A DNA stretch of 11,363 nt from an uncultured Collinsella sp. (GTDB lineage Bacteria > Actinomycetota > Coriobacteriia > Coriobacteriales > Coriobacteriaceae): positions 1 through 11,363 of the forward strand of contig CABUQG010000033.1 in assembly GCA_902493535.1 (NCBI GenBank). The letters are read 5' to 3'. This document shows, piece after piece, positions 1 through 7,967 of this stretch (position 1 is its first letter; each line of letters starts with the position of its first letter). Under the pieces are notes generated by a model. It ran no database searches, was not told the DNA's origin, and saw nothing but the letters and a program-made list of their open reading frames with translations. The translations under genes were made by a program, and so were the position numbers.

Positions 1-1
1 C

Positions 2-400
2 GTCTCGCGCGACGCGCTTGCCGGCATGGGCGGAGCCGCCGCGACCGGTGCCGCCGTGGGCCTAGGCGCCGCAGCCGGCATCGCCTCCAACATGGCGAGC
101 ACTCGCGCCCCGCAGCGCCCGCTCGCCCAGCTCGTCGACGTCGTGAGCGGCGAGAGCCATAGCATCACCTCCGCACAGGTGACCATCGGTCGCGAGCGCT
201 CAGTTTCCGACATTGCCCTGCGCGACCCCAACGTGTCGCGCCGCCACGCCCAGCTCACCTTTACGGGCTCGGATTGGTCGATCGAGGACCTCAATTCCAC
301 CAACGGCACGCTCGTCAACAACCGCCGCATTACGCGCTGCCCGCTGCGCAACGGCGATCTGCTGACGTTTGGCCTGAGTACCTTTGAATTTAGGGGATAG
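2..400 (+). CDS. FhaA-like FHA-domain protein, C-terminal part (5' truncated by window edge)
   Basis: The reading frame is open from the left edge, so the start lies outside the window; the internal ATG at 26 is not a convincing start because in-frame codons continue upstream. The visible 132 residues begin with an Ala/Gly-rich low-complexity linker and end in one FHA domain with the hallmark Gly-Arg (GRERS), Ser-Arg-Arg-His (SRRHA) and Asn-Gly (NSTNGT) motifs that form the phosphothreonine-binding pocket in this family. A linker followed by a C-terminal FHA domain, sitting directly before a small membrane FHA protein and a PP2C phosphatase, matches actinobacterial FhaA, whose N-terminal DUF3662 domain would be upstream. 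The inferred role is a cytoplasmic adaptor recognising proteins phosphorylated by the kinase encoded downstream. The next gene starts 6 bases after the stop. The FHA fold is certain; FhaA identity rests on gene order. Confidence 0.9.
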   Translation, partial: VSRDALAGMGGAAATGAAVGLGAAAGIASNMASTRAPQRPLAQLVDVVSGESHSITSAQVTIGRERSVSDIALRDPNVSRRHAQLTFTGSDWSIEDLNSTNGTLVNNRRITRCPLRNGDLLTFGLSTFEFRG

Positions 401-406
401 TCGCTT

Positions 407-823
407 ATGAACATCGATATCGTCCTTTTTGCAGGCCGCATCGTCCTGGTCGCCCTGCTCTATATCTTCCTGTTCGCCGTCATGAAGACCGGCGTGGGAC
501 TTGTGCGCGGGCAGCGCCGCGACTCGGCTATCTGGACGATTGATGTGGACAAGGGTCCGCGCGGTATCCGCGGCATCCACGTAGACATGCTCGGCCCCGT
601 CATCGTCGGCCGCTCGCCGTCTTCGGACATCTGCATCAACGAGCCGTTTGTCTCGGCCTCGCATGCGCGCTTTTCGCTGCAGGGCCCGGCGCTCATCATC
701 GAGGACCTCAACTCGCTTAACGGCACGCTCGTCAACGGCCGCCAGCTCGTGGAGCCCGCAACGCTGCGCGAGGGCGACGAAGTCCAGATTGGCGACGTGG
801 TCATGAAGGTGAACCGTCGATGA
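407..823 (+). CDS. FhaB/FipA-like membrane-anchored FHA-domain protein
   Basis: This 138-residue protein has one hydrophobic segment near residues 5-27, then a basic stretch and an FHA domain from about residue 62 to the C-terminus. The FHA hallmarks are Gly68-Arg69, Ser83/Ser85-His86 and Asn105-Gly106. This layout, a short N-terminal membrane anchor plus a C-terminal cytoplasmic FHA domain, is typical of actinobacterial FhaB (FipA), a phosphothreonine reader linked to division and wall synthesis. The ATG is preceded by AGGGGAT (391-397), which overlaps the stop codon of the upstream gene. The TGA stop overlaps the ATG of the phosphatase gene in an ATGA (820-823), so the two are probably translationally coupled. 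The direct ligand cannot be read from the sequence. Confidence 0.92.
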   Translation: MNIDIVLFAGRIVLVALLYIFLFAVMKTGVGLVRGQRRDSAIWTIDVDKGPRGIRGIHVDMLGPVIVGRSPSSDICINEPFVSASHARFSLQGPALIIEDLNSLNGTLVNGRQLVEPATLREGDEVQIGDVVMKVNRR

Positions 824-2754
824 TCGACGAGGAGAACAAGTCCGCAACTATGACCGAGGCACCGGCCGCCGCCACAGCTGCGCCGGCCCACGCCGCTCCG
901 GCGGGCTCCGCACCCGTGGAGCCCGAGGACACCGTGTTCTCCCTGCCTCTTTCGCATGTAACGCATGACATTTCGGATCTCGCCGATAACGAGGACGAAG
1001 AGGATGCCGTAGCAGCGCCCATCGGCGCACATGCTGCGGAACAGCCCACAGCGCCCGAAGCAACCCCGGCGCCGGCTCACTTTGCAGAGCCCGTCGCCGC
1101 GGCAATCAACGAGAGCGCTGCGGTGTTTGCGGCACCCGAGCCCGCCGCGCCGGCGTTTCCCATAGCCCCGGCATCCAAGGTTGCGCCCGCGTCTACGCCG
1201 GCGCCCGAGGCGGGGACATCCCCCGAGGACGGCCCTGCACCCAAGACCCCGCAGCCTGCGCCCGCAAGCGAGTCCGATGCCGTGGCCGAGCCCGCCGCCC
1301 AGTCGCAAAACACGCCCGCGCCGTCGCACTTTGCGACGCCCGAGCCTATAGACGTCAGCCCGCAAGATGACGAGTCGACCGCCCGCGTTTCCGAGGAGCC
1401 CGACTCCCCGGACACCGGCGATTCCGAATCAAACGCCGAGACCGACACCGTCTCTCCCGGTGACACAGCCGAGATCGACGTTGCCGCCGTTGAGGCCAAG
1501 CTCAAAGACCCCGGCTCGACCATGAGCTTTGAACCCCTAACCGAGGAGCGCATCGAGACCGACTCGACCTATGATGCCGGCACCACCACGCAACTCATGT
1601 GGGGCGCCCGCTCCGACGTTGGCTGTGTGCGCCCGCACAATGAGGATTCCTACCTGGTGCAGTCGCCGCTCTTTTGCGTATGCGACGGCATGGGCGGTCA
1701 CGCCGCCGGCGAGGTAGCCTCCTCTATCGCTGTCGAGACCATTGCCAAGACAGCTCCTCAGTCTGCCGACGCCGCACGCCTGGCGGCAGCCGTCGAGGCC
1801 GCCAACGCCGCCGTAATCGAGGCTGCCTTGAATGGCCTGGGCAAGCCCGGCATGGGCTGCACAGCCACTTGCGCCTATATCGAAAACGACACGCTCGCCA
1901 TCGCCCACGTGGGTGACTCTCGCGCCTACCTGCTCCACGAGGGCACGCTCATCCGCGTGACCCGCGACCACTCCTACGTGGAGGAGCTCGTGGACGCCGG
2001 CGAAATCACGGCAGACGAGGCTCGCGTCCACCCCAACCGTTCGGTCATCACCCGCGCGCTGGGCTCGGACCCCGCTATGTATGCCGACCACTTCACTCTG
2101 CATATCGAGGAAGGTGACCGTCTGATCCTGTGCTCCGACGGCCTTTCGAGCATGATTCCCGATAGCGATATCGAGAACATCGCCACGCAGTCCTCAACCG
2201 CGCAAATCTGCGTCGACAACCTAGTGGACGCGGCGCTTGCCGCCGGCGGCCACGACAACGTGACCGTAGTAGTCGTTGACCTGGTTGACGATGGCGTCAT
2301 GCGCGAGGCGCAACGCGTGCGTCGCCGCAACGTTACTATCGCCGCCATCCTGGCCCTCGTCTTTGTGCTGGCAGCTGGCATCTGGGCCTACACGGGTGTC
2401 ACCGGCTCGTACTACCTGGGTACCTACCAGGGCAATGTCGCCGTCTGGCGCGGCCTGCCCGGCAAGCCACTCGGACTCAAGCTCCACTGGCTCGAATGCG
2501 AAACCAGCATCAAGCTATCCGACCTGCCCGAAGACACGCAAAACCGCCTCAAGGCGGGTATTCCGCAAACAAGTGTCGACGATGCGCAGGACACGATATC
2601 CAAGTACCGCCACCAGATCGACGAGGAGCAGACCCGCCAGGTGATCGACGCGCAAACGATTCGCGACAACACCAATCAGGGATCGACCTCCGAATCAGAT
2701 TCCGAGAAAACCGCCGAACAGTCCGCCGAGGCCGAAGCCTCCGATAAGAATTAG
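820..2754 (+). CDS. PP2C-family Ser/Thr protein phosphatase, PstP-like, membrane-anchored, with long acidic N-terminal extension
   Basis: This 644-residue protein should remove phosphates from Ser/Thr residues modified by the PknB-type kinase downstream. The catalytic domain spans about residues 258-492 and keeps the metal-binding and signature motifs: Arg271...Glu275-Asp276, Asp289-Gly-Met-Gly-Gly293, Gly365-Asp366-Ser367, Ser439-Asp440-Gly441 and Gly477-His-Asp479-Asn480. A cluster of arginines and a single membrane segment follow (about 505-524). The remaining roughly 120 residues should be outside the cell and resemble the extracytoplasmic tail of actinobacterial PstP. Residues 1-250 are unusual: rich in Ala, Pro, Glu and Ser with no recognisable fold, where PstP normally begins almost directly with the catalytic domain. 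The ATG at 820 overlaps the preceding stop (ATGA) and has AAGGTG 9 bases upstream. A later ATG at 850 is possible but has a poorly placed ribosome site. Function is secure; the role of the extension is unknown. Confidence 0.95.
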   Translation: MIDEENKSATMTEAPAAATAAPAHAAPAGSAPVEPEDTVFSLPLSHVTHDISDLADNEDEEDAVAAPIGAHAAEQPTAPEATPAPAHFAEPVAAAINESAAVFAAPEPAAPAFPIAPASKVAPASTPAPEAGTSPEDGPAPKTPQPAPASESDAVAEPAAQSQNTPAPSHFATPEPIDVSPQDDESTARVSEEPDSPDTGDSESNAETDTVSPGDTAEIDVAAVEAKLKDPGSTMSFEPLTEERIETDSTYDAGTTTQLMWGARSDVGCVRPHNEDSYLVQSPLFCVCDGMGGHAAGEVASSIAVETIAKTAPQSADAARLAAAVEAANAAVIEAALNGLGKPGMGCTATCAYIENDTLAIAHVGDSRAYLLHEGTLIRVTRDHSYVEELVDAGEITADEARVHPNRSVITRALGSDPAMYADHFTLHIEEGDRLILCSDGLSSMIPDSDIENIATQSSTAQICVDNLVDAALAAGGHDNVTVVVVDLVDDGVMREAQRVRRRNVTIAAILALVFVLAAGIWAYTGVTGSYYLGTYQGNVAVWRGLPGKPLGLKLHWLECETSIKLSDLPEDTQNRLKAGIPQTSVDDAQDTISKYRHQIDEEQTRQVIDAQTIRDNTNQGSTSESDSEKTAEQSAEAEASDKN

Positions 2755-2762
2755 AAAGGGAG
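2755..2762 (+). promoter_or_regulatory. Ribosome binding site deciding the start of the SEDS-PBP gene
   Basis: AAAGGGAG lies directly after the phosphatase stop codon and 8 bases before the ATG at 2771. A GTG at 2762 in the same frame overlaps this Shine-Dalgarno sequence and is therefore unlikely to be used. The tight placement argues for co-transcription with the phosphatase gene. Confidence 0.75.
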
Positions 2763-2770
2763 TGCCGCTT

Positions 2771-5641
2771 ATGAGTCGCCGCAACACCGAGCTGCTCTTG
2801 CTCATCGCCTCGGCGTTCCCCGTCATCCTGCTGTATGCGATGTACGTCCTCACCGCGGGCGCTGCCATCTCCTTTGAGACGCTCGCCGTACCGATCGGCC
2901 TCTTTGCCGCCTTTGCCGCGGCCCACATTGCCGTGCGCATCTTGGCGCCCGGTGCCGACCCCGCCATCCTGCCCATCGTATTTATACTTTCGGGCATCGG
3001 CATCACGTTCGTGACGCGTCTCGCCCCCGCTCTCGCCATCTCACAGCTCATCATCCTGTTTGTCTCGGTGGCGCTCATGGTGGGAACGCTTGCACTAGTC
3101 AAAAACCTCGACGTGGTCATGCGCTACAAGTACACCTTTGGCATCATCGGCATCATTCTGCTGATGCTGCCTATCTTTATCGGCACCACGATCTCGGGCT
3201 CCAAGCTGTGGATTCGCATCGCGGGCTTTACCATCCAGCCCGGCGAGTTCGCCAAGGTCTTTATCGTCCTGTTCCTGGCCGGCTACCTGGCCGAGAACCG
3301 CGAGCTGCTCTCCATCTCCAACCGCAAGATCTTGGGCTTTAAGATCCCTCGCCTGCGACTGCTGCTGCCGCTGTTTGCCGTGTGGGGTGTGTGCCTGCTC
3401 GTCGTCGTCTTCGAACGCGACCTGGGTTCGGCCGTGCTGTTCTACACCATCTTCTTGCTGATGCTCTACGTTGCCACGGGGCGCTTTTCGTATGTCGTTA
3501 TCGGCCTTGCGCTCTTAGCCGTTGGAGCCGTGGGCGCCTACAAGTTCCTGTCTCACGTTCAGGTGCGTTTCCAGGTTTGGCTCGATCCGTTTAAGGACGC
3601 CCAGGGCCAGGGCTACCAGATCGTCCAGTCGCTCTTCTCGCTTGCCGATGGCGGTCTGGTCGGTGTTGGCATCGGCAACGGCATGGCCAACAACATCCCT
3701 GTCGTCGAGTCCGACTTTATCTTCTCGGCTATCGGCGAGGAGATGGGCCTTTTGGGCGGCGGCGCCGTGCTCATCCTGTTTATGCTCTTTGCCGTGCGTG
3801 GCCTCACCACGGCTGCCCGCGCTAAATCCGACCTCGCCGCCTTTAGTGCCACAGGCCTTACGGCCGCCATCAGCTTCCAGGCCTTCTTGATCGTTGGCGG
3901 CGTAACCCGCCTGATCCCGCTGACCGGCGTCACCCTGCCCTTTATGAGCCAGGGCGGCTCCTCTCTGCTGGCGAGCTTTATCATCGTCGCGCTCCTGCTG
4001 CGCGCCGGTGACGAGGCGACCGGACGCGAGGCCGAGCTTACCGGCACCGGCACCATGGCCGCCATCACCGATGATCAGGTCGCATCTGCCGCCGCCCCGA
4101 CGGGCACGCGCTTTGCCACCTCGTCTTCCTACGGCAGCGGCAGCCATTCCGTCGGCTCGCGCATGCGCCGTCGCCTGCTCGACACGCCTGAATCCGGTGT
4201 GCTCGGCCGCGTTGCTCTTGCCAACCGTCTAACCCGCGCGGTGCTCGCCTTTACGGCGCTGTTCGCCATCCTTATCGGCAACCTCACCTATGTCCAGGTC
4301 ATTAAGGCCAAGGACTATCAGGACATGCCGACCAACAACCACACCATCGCCCGCTCCAAGTACATCCAGCGCGGCTCCATCATCACGTCCGACGGCGTGA
4401 CGCTGGCCGAGTCGCTGCAGCAGGAGGACGGCACCTACGTACGCTCCTACCCCAACGGTAACCTGGCAGCTCACGTGGTTGGCTACGTGAGCCAGCAGTA
4501 TGGCACCACCGCCATCGAGAGCGTCATGAACGACACGCTCACCGGTTCTAAGGACTACTCCAGCTGGAACAATGCCATCGCGTCGCTCGCGGGCCAGACC
4601 CAGCCGGGCAACACCGCCAAGCTCACCATCGACTCGCGTATCCAGACGGCGGCCGAGCAGGCACTCAAGGGCTTTAAGGGCGCTGTAGTGGTCATCGACC
4701 CGCGTACCGGCGCGGTGCTCGCATGTGCCAGCTCGCCCACCTACGACAACACCAACATCGATGCCCTGCTGCAGACGGGCGGCGGCGAGGACGGCTCCAT
4801 GTACAATCGCGCCATGGACGCGCTGTACACGCCGGGCTCCACGTTTAAGGTCGTTACGCTTTCCGCGGCACTCGAGACCGGTACCGCCAGCCTGACCAGC
4901 ACCTACCAGGCGCCCGGCTCCATGGATATCGGCAACGCACCGGTCACCAACTATGCCAACGAGAGCTACGGCACCATCAGCCTGCAGCAGGCCTTTGCCG
5001 TGTCCTCCAACGTCGTCTTTGGCCAGGTGGCAAACGAAGTTGGCGCAAACACGCTCGTACAGTTTGCCAACGCCTTTGGCTACGGCCAAAAGCTCGGCCA
5101 GGACCTGACCTCCGCGGCCTCCATCATGGCCGACCCGTCGCTCATGACCGAGTGGGAGACCGCCTGGGCCGGCGCCGGCCAGCCTGTCGGCATGGACCAC
5201 ACGCCCGGCCCGCAGACCACCGTCATGCAAAACGCCGTGATTGCCGCCGCCATCGCCAACAGTGGCGTGGTCATGGACCCGTACTTTGTAGCCCAGGTAC
5301 TTGCCCCGGACGGAACCGTGGTCAAGACCACGCAGTCCCGCTCGCTGGGGCAGGCCGTCAGCTCCGCCACGGCCGACCAGGTCAAGCAGGCCATGCTTGC
5401 CGTCACCCAGTCCGGCACCGGCACCGATGCCCAGATCCCCGGCGTCAAGGTCGCCGGCAAGACCGGCTCGGCCGAGACCGGCGGCACCAACGTCAACTCT
5501 ATGTTCGTTGGCTTTGCACCTTACGATTCACCCACGGTCGCCATCTCGGTGGCCTTGGAGGATTTCGACAAGCATGACGTCAAGGCCGCCAAGATCGCCG
5601 GTATCGTCCTGACCGCGGCGCTTGCCGCACAGGGAGCGTGA
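2771..5641 (+). CDS. SEDS glycosyltransferase (FtsW/RodA family) fused to class B penicillin-binding protein (transpeptidase)
   Basis: A single 956-residue reading frame encodes two peptidoglycan enzymes that are normally separate. Residues 1 to about 411 are a multi-pass SEDS domain that polymerises glycan strands from lipid II. It shows the family motifs QPGEFAK, ERDLGSA, the stretch leading to Glu313-Ser-Asp315-Phe (ESDFIFSAIGEE) and LPFMSQGGSSLL. A Ser/Thr/Gly/Ala-rich linker (about 412-485) precedes a further membrane segment (about 490-508). Outside the membrane follow a dimerisation/pedestal region starting near RGSIITSDG and a transpeptidase domain with Ser690-Thr-Phe-Lys693 (SxxK), Ser745-Ser-Asn747 (SxN) and Lys897-Thr-Gly-Ser900 (KTGS). 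Topology is coherent: SEDS C-terminus and linker inside, PBP domain outside. It occupies the place of rodA plus pbpA in the usual actinobacterial order. Whether it serves elongation or division cannot be settled here. No internal stop, ribosome site or frameshift separates the halves. Confidence 0.95.
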   Translation: MSRRNTELLLLIASAFPVILLYAMYVLTAGAAISFETLAVPIGLFAAFAAAHIAVRILAPGADPAILPIVFILSGIGITFVTRLAPALAISQLIILFVSVALMVGTLALVKNLDVVMRYKYTFGIIGIILLMLPIFIGTTISGSKLWIRIAGFTIQPGEFAKVFIVLFLAGYLAENRELLSISNRKILGFKIPRLRLLLPLFAVWGVCLLVVVFERDLGSAVLFYTIFLLMLYVATGRFSYVVIGLALLAVGAVGAYKFLSHVQVRFQVWLDPFKDAQGQGYQIVQSLFSLADGGLVGVGIGNGMANNIPVVESDFIFSAIGEEMGLLGGGAVLILFMLFAVRGLTTAARAKSDLAAFSATGLTAAISFQAFLIVGGVTRLIPLTGVTLPFMSQGGSSLLASFIIVALLLRAGDEATGREAELTGTGTMAAITDDQVASAAAPTGTRFATSSSYGSGSHSVGSRMRRRLLDTPESGVLGRVALANRLTRAVLAFTALFAILIGNLTYVQVIKAKDYQDMPTNNHTIARSKYIQRGSIITSDGVTLAESLQQEDGTYVRSYPNGNLAAHVVGYVSQQYGTTAIESVMNDTLTGSKDYSSWNNAIASLAGQTQPGNTAKLTIDSRIQTAAEQALKGFKGAVVVIDPRTGAVLACASSPTYDNTNIDALLQTGGGEDGSMYNRAMDALYTPGSTFKVVTLSAALETGTASLTSTYQAPGSMDIGNAPVTNYANESYGTISLQQAFAVSSNVVFGQVANEVGANTLVQFANAFGYGQKLGQDLTSAASIMADPSLMTEWETAWAGAGQPVGMDHTPGPQTTVMQNAVIAAAIANSGVVMDPYFVAQVLAPDGTVVKTTQSRSLGQAVSSATADQVKQAMLAVTQSGTGTDAQIPGVKVAGKTGSAETGGTNVNSMFVGFAPYDSPTVAISVALEDFDKHDVKAAKIAGIVLTAALAAQGA

Positions 5642-5691
5642 TGCCCATGATCGAATCGGACACCCGAGGCGCGCCGCGGCCGAAGAGTTAG
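5641..5691 (+). CDS. Possible 16-residue small ORF coupled to the SEDS-PBP gene
   Basis: An ATG overlaps the stop of the SEDS-PBP gene (TGATG, 5639-5643), and AGGGAG (5631-5636) lies 4 bases upstream, so initiation by coupled ribosomes is plausible. The product would be MPMIESDTRGAPRPKS, with no recognisable motif. It could be a leader peptide for the kinase gene, the remnant of a lost gene (pknA sits between pbpA and pknB in many relatives), or chance. An ORF this short has little statistical weight on its own. Confidence 0.25.
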   Translation: MPMIESDTRGAPRPKS

Positions 5692-5773
5692 CGGCAACGC
5701 GCCACACGGCCCCAGCGGCCACATCGTAGGTACTACACACATCGTTGAGCGAATAGTTATGTTAGGAGCAGGA

Positions 5774-7735
5774 ATGGAACAGAGGGTCCTCGGGGGAAGA
5801 TACCTCCTCAAGGATAAGGTGGGAACGGGCGGCATGGCGACCGTCTACCGTGCACAGGACCAGGTCCTCGACCGCACGGTCGCCGTCAAGATCATGCTGC
5901 CGCAGTATGCCGGCGACGCAACCTTCGCCGCACGCTTTAAGCAGGAGGCCCAGGCAGCAGCCGGTCTCTCCTCCCCCTATATCGTGGGCGTCTACGATTG
6001 GGGCAAGGACGGCGACACCTATTACATCGTCATGGAGTACCTGCGCGGCACCGACCTTAAGAGCGGCATCAAGAGCCACGGCGCCCTCGACCCCAAGAAG
6101 GTCGCCCAGATCGGCTCGCAGATCAGCTCTGCGCTTTCGGTCGCCCACAAGCACGAGATCATCCACCGCGACATTAAGCCGCAGAACATCATGGTGCTGC
6201 CCGACGGCAACATCAAGGTGATGGACTTTGGCATCGCGCGTGCCAAGAACAGCCACCTCACGCAAGACAACAACGTGCTGGGAACCGCCCACTACGTCAG
6301 CCCCGAGCAGACCCGCGGTCAGGACCTCGGCCCCACCTCGGATATCTACTCGCTGGGCGTCGTGATGTACGAGTGCGCCACCGGCCGCGTTCCCTTTGAC
6401 GGTGACGACGCCATCTCGGTCGCACTCAAGCAGGTCAACGAGCTGCCTATTCCGCCGAGCCAGATCAACTCCGGTGTCGACGCCGACCTTGAGCGCATCA
6501 TCCTCAAGTGCATGGAGAAGGACCCCACAAACCGCTTCCAGACCGCCGACGAGCTGCGTCAGGTGCTCAACAGCTACCTGTCGGGCCGTGCCGTCAACGT
6601 CTCGGAGCCCACGCGCATCATCGGTGCCCCCGGTGAGCTGGGCGCCACCAAGACTCGCGAGCTTTCCGATCAGACGCGCGCCATGGTGCGTCCCGTCTCG
6701 GGCGTGAGCGGCCAGAATACCACCCGTAGCTCGGTTTCGGGCTCCACCGGCTCCTACGAGGTCGAAAAGCCCAAATCCAACAAGAACAAGATCATCGCCG
6801 CCGTGGTGGCAGCCGTTGCCGTCATCTGCATCGTGGTGGCCTTTGCCACAGGACTCTTTGGCGGCGAGCAGGTCACCGTGCCCGATGTGCTGGGCAAGGA
6901 CCAGCAGACTGCCGTCGAGCTGATCAAGGAAGCCGGCCTCGAGGTCGGCACCATCGACCAAAGCTACAACGACGATGTCGACGAGGGCAAGGTCGCCGAG
7001 CAGACGCCCAACGGCAACACCAAGAAGGCCAAGGGCACCAAGGTGAACCTGGTAATCTCCAAGGGTCCCAAGCCCTCCGAGAAGGTTGAGGTTCCCCATC
7101 TTGTCGGCCTGACCAAGGACCAGGCCGAGGCTGCGCTGGCAAGCGTTGGCCTGAAGGGCAACGCCTCCGAGGAGGCCAACGAGGCCGATGAGGGCCAGGT
7201 CTTTGAGCAGGGCACCGAAGCCGGTAAGGAAGTCGCGAAGGGCACGACCATCTCGTACAAGGTCTCGAGCGGCCCGGATACCACGTCCGTCCCCGATCTG
7301 ACCGACATGACCGAGGCCCAGGCGCGCAACGCCCTCGATATGGCAGGCTTTGGCGTCGACGTTAGCTACCAGGAGAACGACTCGGTTACCGAGGGCACCG
7401 TGATCAGCTGGAACCCCAGTGGCAAGCAGAAGCCCGGCGCCACGATTACCGTCGTCATTGCCAAGAAGTCCGGCAAGGCCAGTGTTCCGGGCAACCTGTA
7501 CGGCAAGAGCATCTCCGCCGCCGTCACCGCGCTCAACAACGCCGGTTTCTATAACATCGGCTTCTGTGACCAGAACGGCAATCCCGTAAGCGGTAACGAG
7601 GATGCCACCGTTACGGGCGTCTCCCCCACCGGCAAGCAGTCCACCGACAGCACGATCACGCTAACAGTCGCACTTTCTGGCTCGGGCTCTGACTCTGGCT
7701 CGGGCACGGGTGACGATTCCGGTACGAACAACTAG
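5774..7735 (+). CDS. pknB: PknB-type transmembrane Ser/Thr protein kinase with four PASTA repeats
   Basis: This 653-residue kinase phosphorylates wall-synthesis and division proteins in response to muropeptides or lipid II bound by its PASTA repeats (family knowledge). The cytoplasmic kinase domain (about 8-275) has a Gly-rich loop (GTGGMATVY), Lys39, His131-Arg-Asp133, Asn138, Asp151-Phe-Gly153 and an APE-like SPEQ segment. A Ser/Thr-rich juxtamembrane stretch leads to one membrane segment (about 340-359). Four extracellular PASTA repeats follow at about 366-432, 438-502, 504-568 and 569-639, then a Gly/Ser/Asp tail. ATG 5774 is chosen over the in-frame ATG at 5759 because AGGAG (5764-5768) lies 5 bases before it and the downstream start gives the usual MEQRVLGGRY kinase N-terminus. 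It is the only kinase in the cluster, whereas mycobacteria carry both pknA and pknB. A strong terminator follows. Confidence 0.95.
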   Translation: MEQRVLGGRYLLKDKVGTGGMATVYRAQDQVLDRTVAVKIMLPQYAGDATFAARFKQEAQAAAGLSSPYIVGVYDWGKDGDTYYIVMEYLRGTDLKSGIKSHGALDPKKVAQIGSQISSALSVAHKHEIIHRDIKPQNIMVLPDGNIKVMDFGIARAKNSHLTQDNNVLGTAHYVSPEQTRGQDLGPTSDIYSLGVVMYECATGRVPFDGDDAISVALKQVNELPIPPSQINSGVDADLERIILKCMEKDPTNRFQTADELRQVLNSYLSGRAVNVSEPTRIIGAPGELGATKTRELSDQTRAMVRPVSGVSGQNTTRSSVSGSTGSYEVEKPKSNKNKIIAAVVAAVAVICIVVAFATGLFGGEQVTVPDVLGKDQQTAVELIKEAGLEVGTIDQSYNDDVDEGKVAEQTPNGNTKKAKGTKVNLVISKGPKPSEKVEVPHLVGLTKDQAEAALASVGLKGNASEEANEADEGQVFEQGTEAGKEVAKGTTISYKVSSGPDTTSVPDLTDMTEAQARNALDMAGFGVDVSYQENDSVTEGTVISWNPSGKQKPGATITVVIAKKSGKASVPGNLYGKSISAAVTALNNAGFYNIGFCDQNGNPVSGNEDATVTGVSPTGKQSTDSTITLTVALSGSGSDSGSGTGDDSGTNN

Positions 7736-7785
7736 TCGCCACCCCACCGCTCATCACGGCTTTCGCCGCAAACATATTCGCTCAC

Positions 7786-7827
7786 AGGCGCCCGCTTGCT
7801 CCCCCAGCAAGCGGGCGCCTCGTTTTT
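7786..7827 (+). terminator. Strong Rho-independent terminator of the wall/kinase operon
   Basis: A perfect 15-bp stem, AGGCGCCCGCTTGCT (7786-7800) with its complement at 7806-7820, closes a CCCCC loop and is followed by CGTTTTTG. It lies about 50 bases after the kinase stop and ends the plus-strand block. Confidence 0.95.
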
Positions 7828-7839
7828 GACATGGCATGA

Positions 7840-7908
7840 ACCAGAAGAGCCCGGCACCGTAGCGGTACCGGGCTCGATATTCCTCTGGTGCCCCCGGGCG
7901 GATTCGAA
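7840..7908. repeat. 69-bp direct repeat, copy 1 (truncated tRNA 3' end plus hairpin)
   Basis: This is base-for-base identical to 7968-8036, at an offset of 128 bases. Read on the minus strand it contains the T-loop (7902-7908), 3' T-stem (7897-7901), 3' acceptor strand (7890-7896), discriminator and CCA (7886-7889) of a tRNA, followed by a hairpin. The repeat ends exactly at the T-loop edge; beyond it (7909 onward) the sequence no longer resembles a tRNA. It looks like a scar from an earlier integration or recombination event. Confidence 0.9.
7847..7875 (-). terminator. tRNA-downstream hairpin, copy 1
   Basis: Arms 7847-7859 and 7863-7875 form a 13-bp stem around a 3-base loop; the single non-Watson-Crick position becomes a G-U pair in minus-strand RNA. 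It sits about 10 bases after the CCA of the minus-strand tRNA fragment, where a terminator is expected, but the following U-tract (TTCTGGT) is weak. Confidence 0.55.
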
Positions 7909-7967
7909 AACTCCCCCCGCGGGGAAATTGGTGACGCGGGTGTCGACGGCTCGAATCCTGCCCTTAG
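7909..7967. other. 59-bp spacer carrying an inverted, diverged tRNA T-arm copy
   Basis: This sequence separates the two 69-bp repeats. Positions 7936-7963 on the plus strand match the minus strand of 8023-8049 with one substitution and one inserted base, so the T-arm region of the tRNA is present here in opposite orientation. The remainder includes a C/G-rich tract (7911-7924) with a small hairpin. It does not fold as a complete tRNA. Confidence 0.6.

Noticed and set aside
460..1365. 301-residue minus-strand ORF opposite the FHA and phosphatase genes
   Set aside because: Arg/Gly/Cys-rich shadow of GC-rich coding sequence; the plus-strand genes carry clear domains.
5762..7099. 445-residue minus-strand ORF opposite pknB
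   Set aside because: Repetitive Val/Gly/Asp/Leu composition typical of an antisense shadow; the plus strand has a complete kinase.
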